The position numbers were made by a program, and so were the translations under genes. DNA of 64,000 nt from an uncultured bacterium (GTDB lineage: Bacteria > Cyanobacteriota > Vampirovibrionia > Gastranaerophilales > JAILCC01), in contig CASDUJ010000011.1 in the NCBI GenBank assembly GCA_949283935.1, positions 42,855 to 106,854 of the forward strand. Reading direction: 5' to 3'. Below, piece by piece: positions 54,657 through 63,686 of this stretch (position 1 is its first letter; every line of letters begins with the position of its first letter). Under the pieces are notes generated by a model that ran no database searches, had not been told where the DNA came from, and was given only the letters and a program-made list of their open reading frames with translations.

Positions 54657-55559
54657 ATGAAAAAATTTGCAGTAAGATTATTCAAAAACCAATTTCAGCC
54701 ATTAGATATTCCTAACACAGTTCATATTACTCATGGAGATTATGTGCTTGTAAGAACCGAAAAAGGAGAAGAGGTAGCGCAAGCCGAATATGTTTGTGAT
54801 GCAATTGCAAAAGTTTGGGAAAATAAAGCACCTCAAGCATTACCTTTAATTAGAGTTATGTCCCAAAAAGACATGGAAGAATATGAAATAATAAAAAAGG
54901 AAAATGAAGCTGCTTTTTTAAAATGTCGTGAACTGGTTCAAAAAAGAGAGCTAAACATGAATCTTATTGAAGCTAAATACACATTTGACAGGCACAAAAT
55001 TACTTTTTATTATACTGCTCCGGCAAGGGTTGATTTTAGAGAACTTTTGAAGGATTTAACGCAAGAATTCCGTAGAGTAAGAATAGATTTAAGACATATT
55101 GGAGTAAGAGATGAAACGGCAATGATGCAAGGGTGTGGACTTTGCGGGAGAGAATTTTGTTGTTGTTCTTTTTTAAAAAGTTTTGATTCAATTAATATAA
55201 AACTTGCTAAAGATCAAGGTATGCCAATTAGTCCGTCAAAGATTTCCGGAACGTGCGGGAGATTGTTGTGTTGTTTGAACTATGAATACGAAACATATTT
55301 GGAAGCAGCAAAAGATATGCCTCCAGTTGGTTCTGGAGTAATGACACCTCAAGGAATTGGACGAGTTTGTGCTTTACATTTTTTGAACAATAAAGTAGCT
55401 GTAAAGTTGGAAGATGGAAAAATTAAAGATTACGCAAAAGACGAAATTGAAATGATAGACGATGATGTAAATAATATAGACATTAGTGGCACTAGTGTTT
55501 TTGAAGAAATGATCGAAGATACAAATGTAGATATATCGCAATTGGAAGATAAAGAATGA
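54657..55559 (+). CDS. PSP1-domain protein (YaaT/RicT family)
   Basis: A 300-residue cytoplasmic protein with a PSP1 domain. The core has YVLVRTEKGEEVAQA, DFRELLKDLTQEFRRVRIDLRHIGVRDE and the cysteine-rich CGLCGREFCCCSFL and CGRLLCCLNYEYE. In Bacillus the homologue is part of an Fe-S-containing complex (RicA/F/T) affecting RNase Y and development. The acidic C-terminal tail is specific to this protein. The last 4 bases overlap dut (ATGA). Confidence 0.93.
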   Translation: MKKFAVRLFKNQFQPLDIPNTVHITHGDYVLVRTEKGEEVAQAEYVCDAIAKVWENKAPQALPLIRVMSQKDMEEYEIIKKENEAAFLKCRELVQKRELNMNLIEAKYTFDRHKITFYYTAPARVDFRELLKDLTQEFRRVRIDLRHIGVRDETAMMQGCGLCGREFCCCSFLKSFDSINIKLAKDQGMPISPSKISGTCGRLLCCLNYEYETYLEAAKDMPPVGSGVMTPQGIGRVCALHFLNNKVAVKLEDGKIKDYAKDEIEMIDDDVNNIDISGTSVFEEMIEDTNVDISQLEDKE

Positions 55560-56002
55560 ATTCAAAAATTAACTTAAAAATCAAAAGAATTTCCAAACTA
55601 GCTCAACTCCCTTCATATGCAACGGAAGGTTCTGCCGGAATGGATTTGTATGCAGCGAATCCTGAGCCAATTACTTTAATGCCTATTGAAAGATGTTTGG
55701 TTCCGCTTGGATTTTCCATAGAACTTCCCAAAGGTTATGAAGCCCAAATTAGACCGCGTTCAGGCATGGCAATTAAGCATGGGATTACTTTGAGTAATTG
55801 TGTAGGGACAATAGATGAAGATTATCGCGGAGAAGTTTGTGTGGGAATAATTAATATTTCAGACAAACCTTATGAAATTTGTGCCGGAGATAGAATAGCA
55901 CAAATGATAATAGCTCCTGTAACAAAAGCAAATATAATGGAAGTTGTTGATTTAAGCCATACAAATAGGGGATCTGCTGGCTTTGGTTCGACTGGTTATT
56001 AA
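55556..56002 (+). CDS. dut: dUTP diphosphatase
   Basis: Trimeric dUTPase of 148 residues that clears dUTP and supplies dUMP for ThyX. The five motifs are present: GSAGMDLYA, IRPRSGMA, TIDEDYRGEV, GDRIAQMIIAP and the final GSAGFGSTGY. It is translationally coupled to the PSP1 gene. The C-terminal motif ends at the stop, so it is complete. Confidence 0.97.
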   Translation: MNSKINLKIKRISKLAQLPSYATEGSAGMDLYAANPEPITLMPIERCLVPLGFSIELPKGYEAQIRPRSGMAIKHGITLSNCVGTIDEDYRGEVCVGIINISDKPYEICAGDRIAQMIIAPVTKANIMEVVDLSHTNRGSAGFGSTGY

Positions 56003-56013
56003 TTTTCATAATA

Positions 56014-56802
56014 TTATTGGTTTATTTTTACGTGAAAATATTCTTCTTTTATTTGATTTAGATTTTGGTATGAGGAATTATTGATGATTAATTTCTTTTC
56101 CGGAATGTTAAAGTAAATGGAACTATCATCGAAATTTTTTGAATACATTATTTCATCGGTTAATATTTTTCTCTTTTTAAAAACCATAGCAATATTTTTG
56201 TACAAATTATCACTAAATCCTTTTTGTCCTCCAACAATAAATGCATTACATTTTTGATTTTTGTTTTGCAATTCAGAAATAAAAATGTTTATACTATTTT
56301 GCAAATGTTTAATTTCTTGCTTTCTGGTATAGTTAGTTGGAGATATATGAAATAATCTTCCATTTTCTTTGTTATATAAAAGAATGGCTAGACAATCATA
56401 TATTCCATCCGTATAACCTTTTTGCCCAAATACATTACGTTCTACCACATAGTATTTTTTTTGTCCTATAAAATCACGTCGTAACATTTTTTCGTAATTA
56501 GGCATTTTTTTAATCATTTGCTGGAAATTTTTATAGTTTTCGTACGAATTACCTAAAGAAAAATATAAATTTAATTTAGGAGTCGAATTTTGTTTAAATA
56601 GATTACTTTTTGTTTTTGTAAATAGTAATTTTATAGGAGTAATTTGGAAAAATTTATTTGAACAAAAGGATATAGTTTGGTTTTTTCCTTGTTTTTGCCC
56701 GAAATTCATAATTCCTGTAAAATTTTTTGCAGGGATACACTTTTTACTTATATTTGAAATTGTTGATCCAAAGTTTTTTATTTGTTGAAAGCCAATGTGC
56801 AT
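56014..56802 (-). CDS. Unrecognised protein with a CheD-like C-terminal region
   Basis: A 262-residue protein with no signal peptide. Residues 1-105 are basic and polar with no known domain. From about 115 it resembles the CheD glutamine-deamidase fold: T131, then C137 (T-x5-C), then H152, equal to the CheD Thr/Cys/His catalytic set. It continues with AFIVGGQKGF (GG191-192), a DNLYKNIAMVF helix, a KILTDEIMY strand and a final IYFNIPEKKLIINN hairpin. No chemotaxis genes are adjacent. It could be a receptor deamidase relative or an effector of the CheD/CNF superfamily. No ribosome site is seen. The family call is a hypothesis from motif order. Confidence 0.5.
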   Translation of the reverse strand: MHIGFQQIKNFGSTISNISKKCIPAKNFTGIMNFGQKQGKNQTISFCSNKFFQITPIKLLFTKTKSNLFKQNSTPKLNLYFSLGNSYENYKNFQQMIKKMPNYEKMLRRDFIGQKKYYVVERNVFGQKGYTDGIYDCLAILLYNKENGRLFHISPTNYTRKQEIKHLQNSINIFISELQNKNQKCNAFIVGGQKGFSDNLYKNIAMVFKKRKILTDEIMYSKNFDDSSIYFNIPEKKLIINNSSYQNLNQIKEEYFHVKINQ

Positions 56803-56931
56803 ACTACTTGTTTTTTAATAAATAATATCTTTTATAGAATAAAGCGGTAGTAGAAAAAAATTTGCTATTAATAATGAACTTCAATTACTTTGTAATATAA
56901 TTAAATCAAAGAAAGAAAAACGGAGTTAAAA

Positions 56932-59571
56932 ATGAATATTGATGTTAATGAAATTCCAATAAATTATCAAGCAAATGAAACAGAAAAAGAAATATATGAA
57001 TTATGGGAAAAAAATGAATGTTTTAAGGCAAATGTTAATTCTGAAAAACCATCATATAGCATAGTTATTCCGCCGCCTAATGTTACGGGAGTTTTGCATA
57101 TGGGACATGCTTTGGATGGAACTTTACAAGATATTTTGGTTAGATACCATAGAATGGCAGGTTTTGAAACTTTATGGATACCTGGGACAGACCATGCTGG
57201 AATAGCTACACAAAATGTTGTTGAGAAGAAATTAAGAGAGCAGAATACTACCAGATTTGATTTAGGTCGAGAAAAATTTGTTGAGTCAGTGTGGGAATGG
57301 GCAAATGAACATAAAAGTCGAATTTTGAATCAATTTAAAAGGCTTGGAGCATCTTTTGATAGAACTAGAGAACGTTTTACGCTTGATGAAGGTTGTTCTG
57401 AAGCGGTAAAAGAAGTTTTTGTAAATTTATACAACAAAGGATTGATATACAAAGGAGCATACATTGTAAATTGGTGTCCTCGATGCAGAAGTGCCATAAG
57501 TGACATAGAAACTGAATACAAAACCGAACAAGGGCATATGTGGGAAATATGTTATCCTTTAAAAGACAAAGTAGGGGCAATAGTTGTGGCTACAACAAGG
57601 CCGGAAACAATGTTTGGGGATGTTGCAATTGCAGTGAATCCAAATGATTATAAATACAAAGATTTAATAGGCGAGACGGTAATAATCCCATTAACTAATC
57701 GTGAAATTCCTATTATAGCTGATGAATATGTAGATTCTTCTTTTGGGACAGGTGCTGTAAAAATAACGCCTGCCCATGACCCAAATGATTACGAAGTAGG
57801 GAAAAGACATCATTTAAAACCTGTTTGGATAATGGATGAAGATGCCAGAATGTTAAATTATGATTTTATACCAGAATCAATAAGAGGTTTAACAAGAGAA
57901 GAAGCAAGAAAAGAAACGATAGGATTATTAAAGTACAAAGGAGCATTGTTAGAAGAAAAGCCACATGAGCACAATGTTGGACATTGTCAAAGATGTGGTA
58001 CAACAATAGAACCTTATTTGTCTGAACAATGGTTTGTAAAAATGAAGCCATTAGCCAAAAAAGCTATAGAGGCGGTAGAAAAGGGAGAATTAAATTTTAT
58101 TCCTGAAAGATGGACTAAAATATATCTTGATTGGATGGAAAATGTTCGTGATTGGTGTATAAGCAGGCAATTATGGTGGGGGCACCAAATTCCTGCGTAT
58201 TATCACAACGTGACGGGAGAAATGGTAGTAGCTAAGCAAAATCCTGATCCTACTCAATATACTCAAGACAACGACGTTTTAGATACTTGGTTTTCTTCTG
58301 GTTTGTGGCCTTTTTCAACTATGGGGTGGCCAAATATTGAGAATAAAGATTTCAAGAAATTTTTTCCAACAAGCACTTTAGTTACAGGATTTGATATTAT
58401 ATTTTTCTGGGTAGCTAGAATGGTAACAATGTCCTATGAATTTACTGGTAAATCTCCTTTCAAAAATGTATATATCCATGGATTAATTCGGGATGAACAC
58501 GGGCAAAAGATGAGTAAATCAAAGAATAATACTATTGATCCTGTGGGTATTATTGATAAATATGGCTGTGATGCTTTGCGTTATACACTAACAAGCATGT
58601 GTACTTATGGTGGACAAGACATAAAAGTTAGTGATGACAAATTTGAATATGGAAGAAATTTTGCGAATAAAATTTGGAATGCATCAAGATTTGTAATGAT
58701 GAATCTTGATGGAATGGAAGAAAAAGAAATTGACATGAAAAACTTGACAATTGCAGACAAATGGATATTGCAAAAATTGTCAGATATTACAACTGAAATT
58801 AGGAATAATATAGATAATTTTAGAATAGGTGAATATGCAAATCAAATTTATGATTTTTTCTGGGGTAATTATTGTGATTGGTACGTAGAACTTGCCAAAA
58901 TTCAACTTGCTAATTTTGAGCAAAAGCAAAATACTCAAAGAGTTTTATGGTATGTTTTAGAAAAATCTTTAAGATTATTACATCCAATTATGCCTCACAT
59001 AACAGAAAAAATTTGGCAATCTGTTCCATTTAAATTGTATAAAGATGAACAAAAATTTTTAATGCAATGTGATTTTCCTAAAGCAAAAGACTTTAATTTT
59101 GCAAATACAGTAGCTCAAATGGAAAAAACAATAGAAGCTATAAAAGGTTTAAGAAATTTACGGCAATCATTAAATGTTCCGGCAGGAAGTCAAATTGACA
59201 TAGAAATTTATGGAGACAAAGATTTATTTGATAAAACATTTCCATTTTTAAAACGAATTGTAAGAATAAACAATGTAAAAATTTCAGATGAAACCATTAA
59301 TGAACTTCCTCCACAATCTGCTTCTTGTGTTGTTGGAAACACAAAAATAGTTGTACCTCTTAAAGGCATAATAGACATAGAAAAAGAAAAGGAAAGGCAG
59401 AGCAAGAAGATTGCAAAATTGAATCAAGAAAAGATTTCTTTGGCAGCAAGAATAGCAAATGAAAATTTTGTTAAAAATGCTCCGCAAGAAGTAATTGATT
59501 CCACAAAAGTACGTATAGCTGAATTAAGTAAACAAATTGAATCAATAGAAGAATTAATGAAAAGTTTATAA
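56932..59571 (+). CDS. valS: Valyl-tRNA synthetase
   Basis: Class I synthetase of 879 residues with full domain set. The HIGH motif is HMGH in VTGVLHMGHALDG, the editing domain (about 190-340) has ATTRPETMFGDVAIAV, and KMSKS is in GQKMSKSKNNTIDP. The anticodon-binding domain follows, and a C-terminal coiled coil (about 810-879) ends the protein. An ACGGAG site precedes the ATG, with TATAAT about 30 bp upstream, so it has a normal leader. Confidence 0.98.
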   Translation: MNIDVNEIPINYQANETEKEIYELWEKNECFKANVNSEKPSYSIVIPPPNVTGVLHMGHALDGTLQDILVRYHRMAGFETLWIPGTDHAGIATQNVVEKKLREQNTTRFDLGREKFVESVWEWANEHKSRILNQFKRLGASFDRTRERFTLDEGCSEAVKEVFVNLYNKGLIYKGAYIVNWCPRCRSAISDIETEYKTEQGHMWEICYPLKDKVGAIVVATTRPETMFGDVAIAVNPNDYKYKDLIGETVIIPLTNREIPIIADEYVDSSFGTGAVKITPAHDPNDYEVGKRHHLKPVWIMDEDARMLNYDFIPESIRGLTREEARKETIGLLKYKGALLEEKPHEHNVGHCQRCGTTIEPYLSEQWFVKMKPLAKKAIEAVEKGELNFIPERWTKIYLDWMENVRDWCISRQLWWGHQIPAYYHNVTGEMVVAKQNPDPTQYTQDNDVLDTWFSSGLWPFSTMGWPNIENKDFKKFFPTSTLVTGFDIIFFWVARMVTMSYEFTGKSPFKNVYIHGLIRDEHGQKMSKSKNNTIDPVGIIDKYGCDALRYTLTSMCTYGGQDIKVSDDKFEYGRNFANKIWNASRFVMMNLDGMEEKEIDMKNLTIADKWILQKLSDITTEIRNNIDNFRIGEYANQIYDFFWGNYCDWYVELAKIQLANFEQKQNTQRVLWYVLEKSLRLLHPIMPHITEKIWQSVPFKLYKDEQKFLMQCDFPKAKDFNFANTVAQMEKTIEAIKGLRNLRQSLNVPAGSQIDIEIYGDKDLFDKTFPFLKRIVRINNVKISDETINELPPQSASCVVGNTKIVVPLKGIIDIEKEKERQSKKIAKLNQEKISLAARIANENFVKNAPQEVIDSTKVRIAELSKQIESIEELMKSL

Positions 59572-59604
59572 ATTACAAGCAAATTTACAATGATTTATAA
59601 AGAA

Positions 59605-59634
59605 TTGTCCTCCTTTTTTTGTTTGTAGTATACT
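59605..59634 (+). promoter_or_regulatory. Sigma-70 promoter of pnp
   Basis: TTGTCC, an 18-bp spacer and TATACT (59629-59634) predict transcription from about 59641. This places a GTG at 59639 before the transcript start and supports the ATG at 59663 as the true start of pnp. Confidence 0.5.
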
Positions 59635-59662
59635 AATTGTGAACACAGAAAAGGGAAGAAAA

Positions 59663-61795
59663 ATGATAGAAGCAAAAATTTGCAAGTTCACCGTGGGTGA
59701 AAAAGAAGTTACAGTAGAAACAGGAAAATATGCAAAACAAGCAAGTGGTTCAGCTCTTGTAAGAGTTGGAGATACAGTAATTCTTGCGACTGCAACAATG
59801 AGTCCAGATCCAAGACCTGGCGTTGATTTTTTTCCTCTTACAGTAGATTACGAAGAAAAGATGTCTGCGGTAGGAAAAATTCCGGGAGGATTTTTGAGAA
59901 AAGAAGGACGTCCTGGGGACAAAGCTATTTTAGCTAGTAGATTAATAGACAGACCAATTAGACCTTTGTTTCCAAAAGGGTTTAGAAATGATATTCAAAT
60001 TGTAACAACTGTATTAAGTTCAGATCAAGTTGAACAACCTGATATATATGCTATTTTAGGGGCATCATTTGCTCTTTCATTGAGTACTGCACCATTTGAA
60101 GGCCCAATAGGAGCTGTAAGAATTGGCAGAGTAGATGGTAAAATGATAATTAATCCTACTTACAATGAAGTAGAAAAAGGAGATATGAATATAGTTATTG
60201 CAGGAACCGAAGATTCTGTGATAATGGTTGAAGCTGGGTTAAATTTTGTTAGCGAAGATGAAATTATGCAAGCAGTTGATTTAGCTCAAATTGAAATAAA
60301 GAAGCAAGTTGAAGCACAAAGAAATTTTGCAAAAGAATGCGGAGTAGAAAAGCCTGAATTTGTAAATCCATTTGATACGACAAAGTTAGCTGAATTAATT
60401 AAAAATGTTGCTTCTGATATGATTTTTGATGCAATGCATAATTTTGACAGAGATTATAGAGAAAATAAACTTGCAGAAGCAAAAGAAAAAGTTAAAGAAG
60501 CGATAGAAGCATTACCCGAAGAAGATGAAATTAAAGTATTATTAGCTTCGACAGAATTAGATTTAGCGGGTGAAGAATTCAAATCATTGGAAAAGAAAAT
60601 AATGAGGAGAATGATTACAGAAGAAGGAGTTAGAGCTGATGGTAGAACAAATACTGATATTCGTCCAATATGGTGCGAGGTAGGTATTTTGCCTAGAGCT
60701 CATGGAAGTGCTGTATTTACTAGGGGGCAAACTCAAGTACTTTCTGTTTGTACTGTAGCTGGTCCTGGGATGGCTCAAGAACTTGATGGAATTGATCCTC
60801 AAACAACAAAAAGATATATGCACACATATGCATTTCCTGGATTTTCTGTAGGTGAAGCAAAACCATTGAGAAGTCCTGGCAGACGTGAAATAGGTCATGG
60901 AGCTTTGGCCGAAAGAGCTATTTTGCCTGCATTACCTTCAGAAGAAGAATGTGGTTATGCGATTAGAGTTACATCAGACGTATTAGAATCAAATGGTTCA
61001 ACAAGTATGGCAAGTACTTGTGGTAGTTGTTTAGCTTTAATGGATGCAGGTATTCCCATCAAGACTATGATAGGCGGAGTAGCTATGGGTCTTATAAAAG
61101 AACCTGATAAAACTACTGTTTTAACTGATATTCAAGGTATTGAAGATTTTTTAGGTGATATGGATTTTAAAGTAACTGGTAATGAAACAGGAGTTACAGC
61201 ACTGCAAATGGATATGAAAATCAAAGGAATTCCAAGGGAAACTTTGGTTCAAGCTCTTGCTCAAGCTAAAGATGGACGTATTTTTATTTTAAACAAAATG
61301 AGAGAAGTTTTAAGTGCGCCTCGAGAGCAAATGTCTGAATGGGCTCCTAAAATTACTACATTTAAAATTCCAATAGATGCAATTGGTGGCGTGATAGGAC
61401 CTGGGGGAAAAACTATCAGAAACATTATAGATTGTTCAGGAGCAACAATTGATATAGAAGACGATGGCAATGTTACTATTACTAGTGTTGACCAAGAAGG
61501 TGCAGTTATTGCCAAAAGAATGATTGATGAATTGACTTTAAAATTGGAACCAGGACTTGTTGCTAGAGGAAAAGTAACAAGAATTTTACCAATAGGTGCT
61601 ATTGTAGAGATTGCTCCTGGGAAAGATGGAATGGTTCATATTTCGCAAATTTCTAATGAACGTGTTAATAAAGTTGAAGATTATTTAAATATGGGGGATG
61701 ATGTAATAGTAAAGGTTCTAGAAATTGATGATCGTGGTAGAACGAAAATGACCATGAAAGGTGTTACAGAAGAAGAAAAATTGGCTTTAGGTTAA
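59663..61795 (+). CDS. pnp: Polyribonucleotide nucleotidyltransferase
   Basis: Phosphorolytic 3'-5' exoribonuclease and RNA tailing enzyme. It has 710 residues from the ATG at 59663, which follows AAGGGAAG. Two RNase PH domains carry VDFFPLTVDYEEK, FLRKEGRPGDKAIL, RSPGRREIGHGALAERA and TSDVLESNGSTSMAS. The KH domain has GGVIGPGGKTIRNI and the S1 domain ILPIGAIVEIAPGKDGMVHIS. The protein ends soon after S1. The GTG eight codons upstream is rejected because of the promoter. Confidence 0.97.
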   Translation: MIEAKICKFTVGEKEVTVETGKYAKQASGSALVRVGDTVILATATMSPDPRPGVDFFPLTVDYEEKMSAVGKIPGGFLRKEGRPGDKAILASRLIDRPIRPLFPKGFRNDIQIVTTVLSSDQVEQPDIYAILGASFALSLSTAPFEGPIGAVRIGRVDGKMIINPTYNEVEKGDMNIVIAGTEDSVIMVEAGLNFVSEDEIMQAVDLAQIEIKKQVEAQRNFAKECGVEKPEFVNPFDTTKLAELIKNVASDMIFDAMHNFDRDYRENKLAEAKEKVKEAIEALPEEDEIKVLLASTELDLAGEEFKSLEKKIMRRMITEEGVRADGRTNTDIRPIWCEVGILPRAHGSAVFTRGQTQVLSVCTVAGPGMAQELDGIDPQTTKRYMHTYAFPGFSVGEAKPLRSPGRREIGHGALAERAILPALPSEEECGYAIRVTSDVLESNGSTSMASTCGSCLALMDAGIPIKTMIGGVAMGLIKEPDKTTVLTDIQGIEDFLGDMDFKVTGNETGVTALQMDMKIKGIPRETLVQALAQAKDGRIFILNKMREVLSAPREQMSEWAPKITTFKIPIDAIGGVIGPGGKTIRNIIDCSGATIDIEDDGNVTITSVDQEGAVIAKRMIDELTLKLEPGLVARGKVTRILPIGAIVEIAPGKDGMVHISQISNERVNKVEDYLNMGDDVIVKVLEIDDRGRTKMTMKGVTEEEKLALG

Positions 61796-61815
61796 TTTGT
61801 GATAATAGAAATAAG

Positions 61816-61846
61816 AAAAGAAGCTTCAATTTGAAGCTTCTTTTTT
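61816..61846. terminator. Bidirectional terminator between pnp and the metalloprotease
   Basis: A nearly perfect inverted repeat (AAAAGAAGCTTCAA / TTGAAGCTTCTTTT) followed by T and preceded by A runs lies between two convergent genes. Confidence 0.85.
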
Positions 61847-61852
61847 GTTAAA

Positions 61853-62665
61853 CTACCTTCTTTTATCCAATTTTATTTTTTTTACATAATTTTTTAAATC
61901 AGAAGAAATTTCAATTTGTTCAAGTGACATTTTATACAAATTTATATTTCCTAACTTTTCATTTTCCTCAAGAAGATCTTTTTGAGTTTGATTTTTAGTA
62001 AATTCTTTAGTTATTTCTTCAAATTTTGAAGGGCTTTGTTTTGTTATAAGTTTAAAAATCATTTCATCTAAAGATTTCGCTTCACTTGTAGAATAAGCAT
62101 TAATAATTTCGTTGGCAGATTTACCACAAGGTAATTTATACAGCCATTTTAAAGTTAATTTGTCTCTTTGAGAAGCATTAATGATTCCATATTGATGAGG
62201 TACATACATTATATCATTTGGAAAAGGACTATGTTGTAATCCTAAAGCGTGTCCAATTTCGTGAAGAATTGTATGTTTAACTTCATTTTCACTCATATAT
62301 TCTTGATGAATTACTCCGTCAGAAAGTCCAATTTGAACTTCTGCGCTGTACAAACGACCATATTTATCGTAGTTATAATTGCAATTACCTAACGAATTTC
62401 TATCAACTCTTCTCCAATCAATATTAATCATAGAATCGTGAAGTTTTTCTACAATGTGAAAAGAAAAAGCTCTGTCTGATGCTTGTGCCCACATATTTAA
62501 AGCTTCTATAATCATACCTTTGTATTTATATTGTGCACTTTGGGAATCTTTTGCTTGATACCATCTAAAAGGAGCCACATAAATAGTCAAAGGCATCATT
62601 TTGTCTGGCCATCTCATTAAGACATTTTTTTGCAAGCATTCATTAAGGTATGTTTTTTTTTGCAT
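61853..62665 (-). CDS. Matrixin-like zinc metalloprotease
   Basis: A 270-residue protein with a metzincin signature: HEIGHALGLQH (residues 135-145, three zinc His and the catalytic Glu), followed by S and a Met-turn at Met153 in NDIMY. The preceding domain (about 18-130) fits Peptidase_M10 with RWPDKMMPLTIYV at its start. The C-terminal 90 residues are helical and charged. No signal peptide is visible, which is unusual for a normally secreted family. Export may use another route, or the true start may be elsewhere. No ribosome site is seen. Substrate unknown. Confidence 0.82.
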   Translation of the reverse strand: MQKKTYLNECLQKNVLMRWPDKMMPLTIYVAPFRWYQAKDSQSAQYKYKGMIIEALNMWAQASDRAFSFHIVEKLHDSMINIDWRRVDRNSLGNCNYNYDKYGRLYSAEVQIGLSDGVIHQEYMSENEVKHTILHEIGHALGLQHSPFPNDIMYVPHQYGIINASQRDKLTLKWLYKLPCGKSANEIINAYSTSEAKSLDEMIFKLITKQSPSKFEEITKEFTKNQTQKDLLEENEKLGNINLYKMSLEQIEISSDLKNYVKKIKLDKRR

Positions 62666-62741
62666 AATCGTGGTTTAATTAGTAGTACATTTTATATTAT
62701 AATAACTTTATAAATCAAATAAATCAATTAAGGAGAAAAAG

Positions 62742-63080
62742 ATGTTTAATATTCAGCAAATAATGAAACAAGCACAAGTTATGCAAAAAAAGGTGGAAGA
62801 ATTACAATCTGAACTAAAAGATACTATAGTAGACGCACAATCTGGTGGTGGAGTTGTTAGTGTTAAACTTAATGCAAAAGGTGAATTTATTTCTATAAAA
62901 ATCAAGCCAGAAGCTATTAATCCTGAAAATCCTTCTGAAGTTGATAATGAAACAATAGAAATGTTAGAAGATCTTATTTCTTCAGCAATGAAAGAAGCTA
63001 ACGCAAAAGCTAATACTATAACAGAAGAGAGAACAAAAGCTATTACAGGCGGATTAAATTTCAAACTTCCGGGGATGTAA
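62742..63080 (+). CDS. ybaB: YbaB/EbfC nucleoid-associated protein
   Basis: A 112-residue DNA-binding protein. It has the KQAQVMQKKVEELQSEL opening helix, GGGVVSVKLNAKGEFISIKI strands and LEDLISSAMKEANAKA helix, ending GGLNFKLPGM as in the family. It coats DNA as tweezers-like dimers. AAGGAGAAAAAG lies before the ATG. It is followed 3 bp later by recR, the conserved ybaB-recR pairing. Confidence 0.95.
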   Translation: MFNIQQIMKQAQVMQKKVEELQSELKDTIVDAQSGGGVVSVKLNAKGEFISIKIKPEAINPENPSEVDNETIEMLEDLISSAMKEANAKANTITEERTKAITGGLNFKLPGM

Positions 63081-63083
63081 TTT

Positions 63084-63686
63084 ATGCAATATACTAAACC
63101 TTTAGCCAGATTAATAGAACATTTTCAAAAGCTTCCAAGTATAGGTCCCAAATCGGCGCAAAGAATGGCTTTTCAAGTTTTGAAAATGTCCAAAGAAGAT
63201 GTAGAAAAATTTGCATCAGCTTTAATTGCAGCAAAAGAAACTATAAAATATTGTGATATTTGTTTTAATATTTCGGCAGATAATCCCTGCGAGATTTGTT
63301 CTAATTCAAATAGAGATCACAGTACAATTTGCGTAGTTTGTGAAGCCAAAGACTTAATAGCTATAGAAAAAACAAATGAATACAAAGGAGTTTATCACGT
63401 ATTACAAGGAATGATTTCTCCTTTAGATGGTATTGGGCCTGAAGATTTAAAATTAAAGGAATTAGTAGAAAGAGTTGCCAAAAATGATGTAGGAGAAATT
63501 ATTTTGGCTTTAAATCCTTCTGTCGAAGGAGAAGCTACAAGTATGTATATTGCGCGTATTTTGAAACCTTTTAATGTTAGAATTTCTCGGATAGCTTTTG
63601 GCCTTCCGATAGGCGGAGAGCTTGAATATGTAGACGAATTAACTCTTGCTAGAGCGTTAGAAGGCAGGCGAGAGGTTGATTTTTAA
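63084..63686 (+). CDS. recR: Recombination protein RecR
   Basis: Part of the RecFOR gap-repair pathway. It has 200 residues. The helix-hairpin-helix is LPSIGPKSAQRMAFQVL, the zinc finger is CDICFN with CEIC, and the Toprim domain has ICVVCEAKDLIAIE and LALNPSVEGEATSMY. The last base of the stop is the first of the nagA ATG (TAATG), so the two are translationally coupled. Confidence 0.97.
   Translation: MQYTKPLARLIEHFQKLPSIGPKSAQRMAFQVLKMSKEDVEKFASALIAAKETIKYCDICFNISADNPCEICSNSNRDHSTICVVCEAKDLIAIEKTNEYKGVYHVLQGMISPLDGIGPEDLKLKELVERVAKNDVGEIILALNPSVEGEATSMYIARILKPFNVRISRIAFGLPIGGELEYVDELTLARALEGRREVDF

Noticed and set aside
59639..59662. GTG at 59639 as the pnp start
   Set aside because: It lies at or before the transcript start predicted from TTGTCC-N18-TATACT, and a good AAGGGAAG site serves the ATG at 59663.
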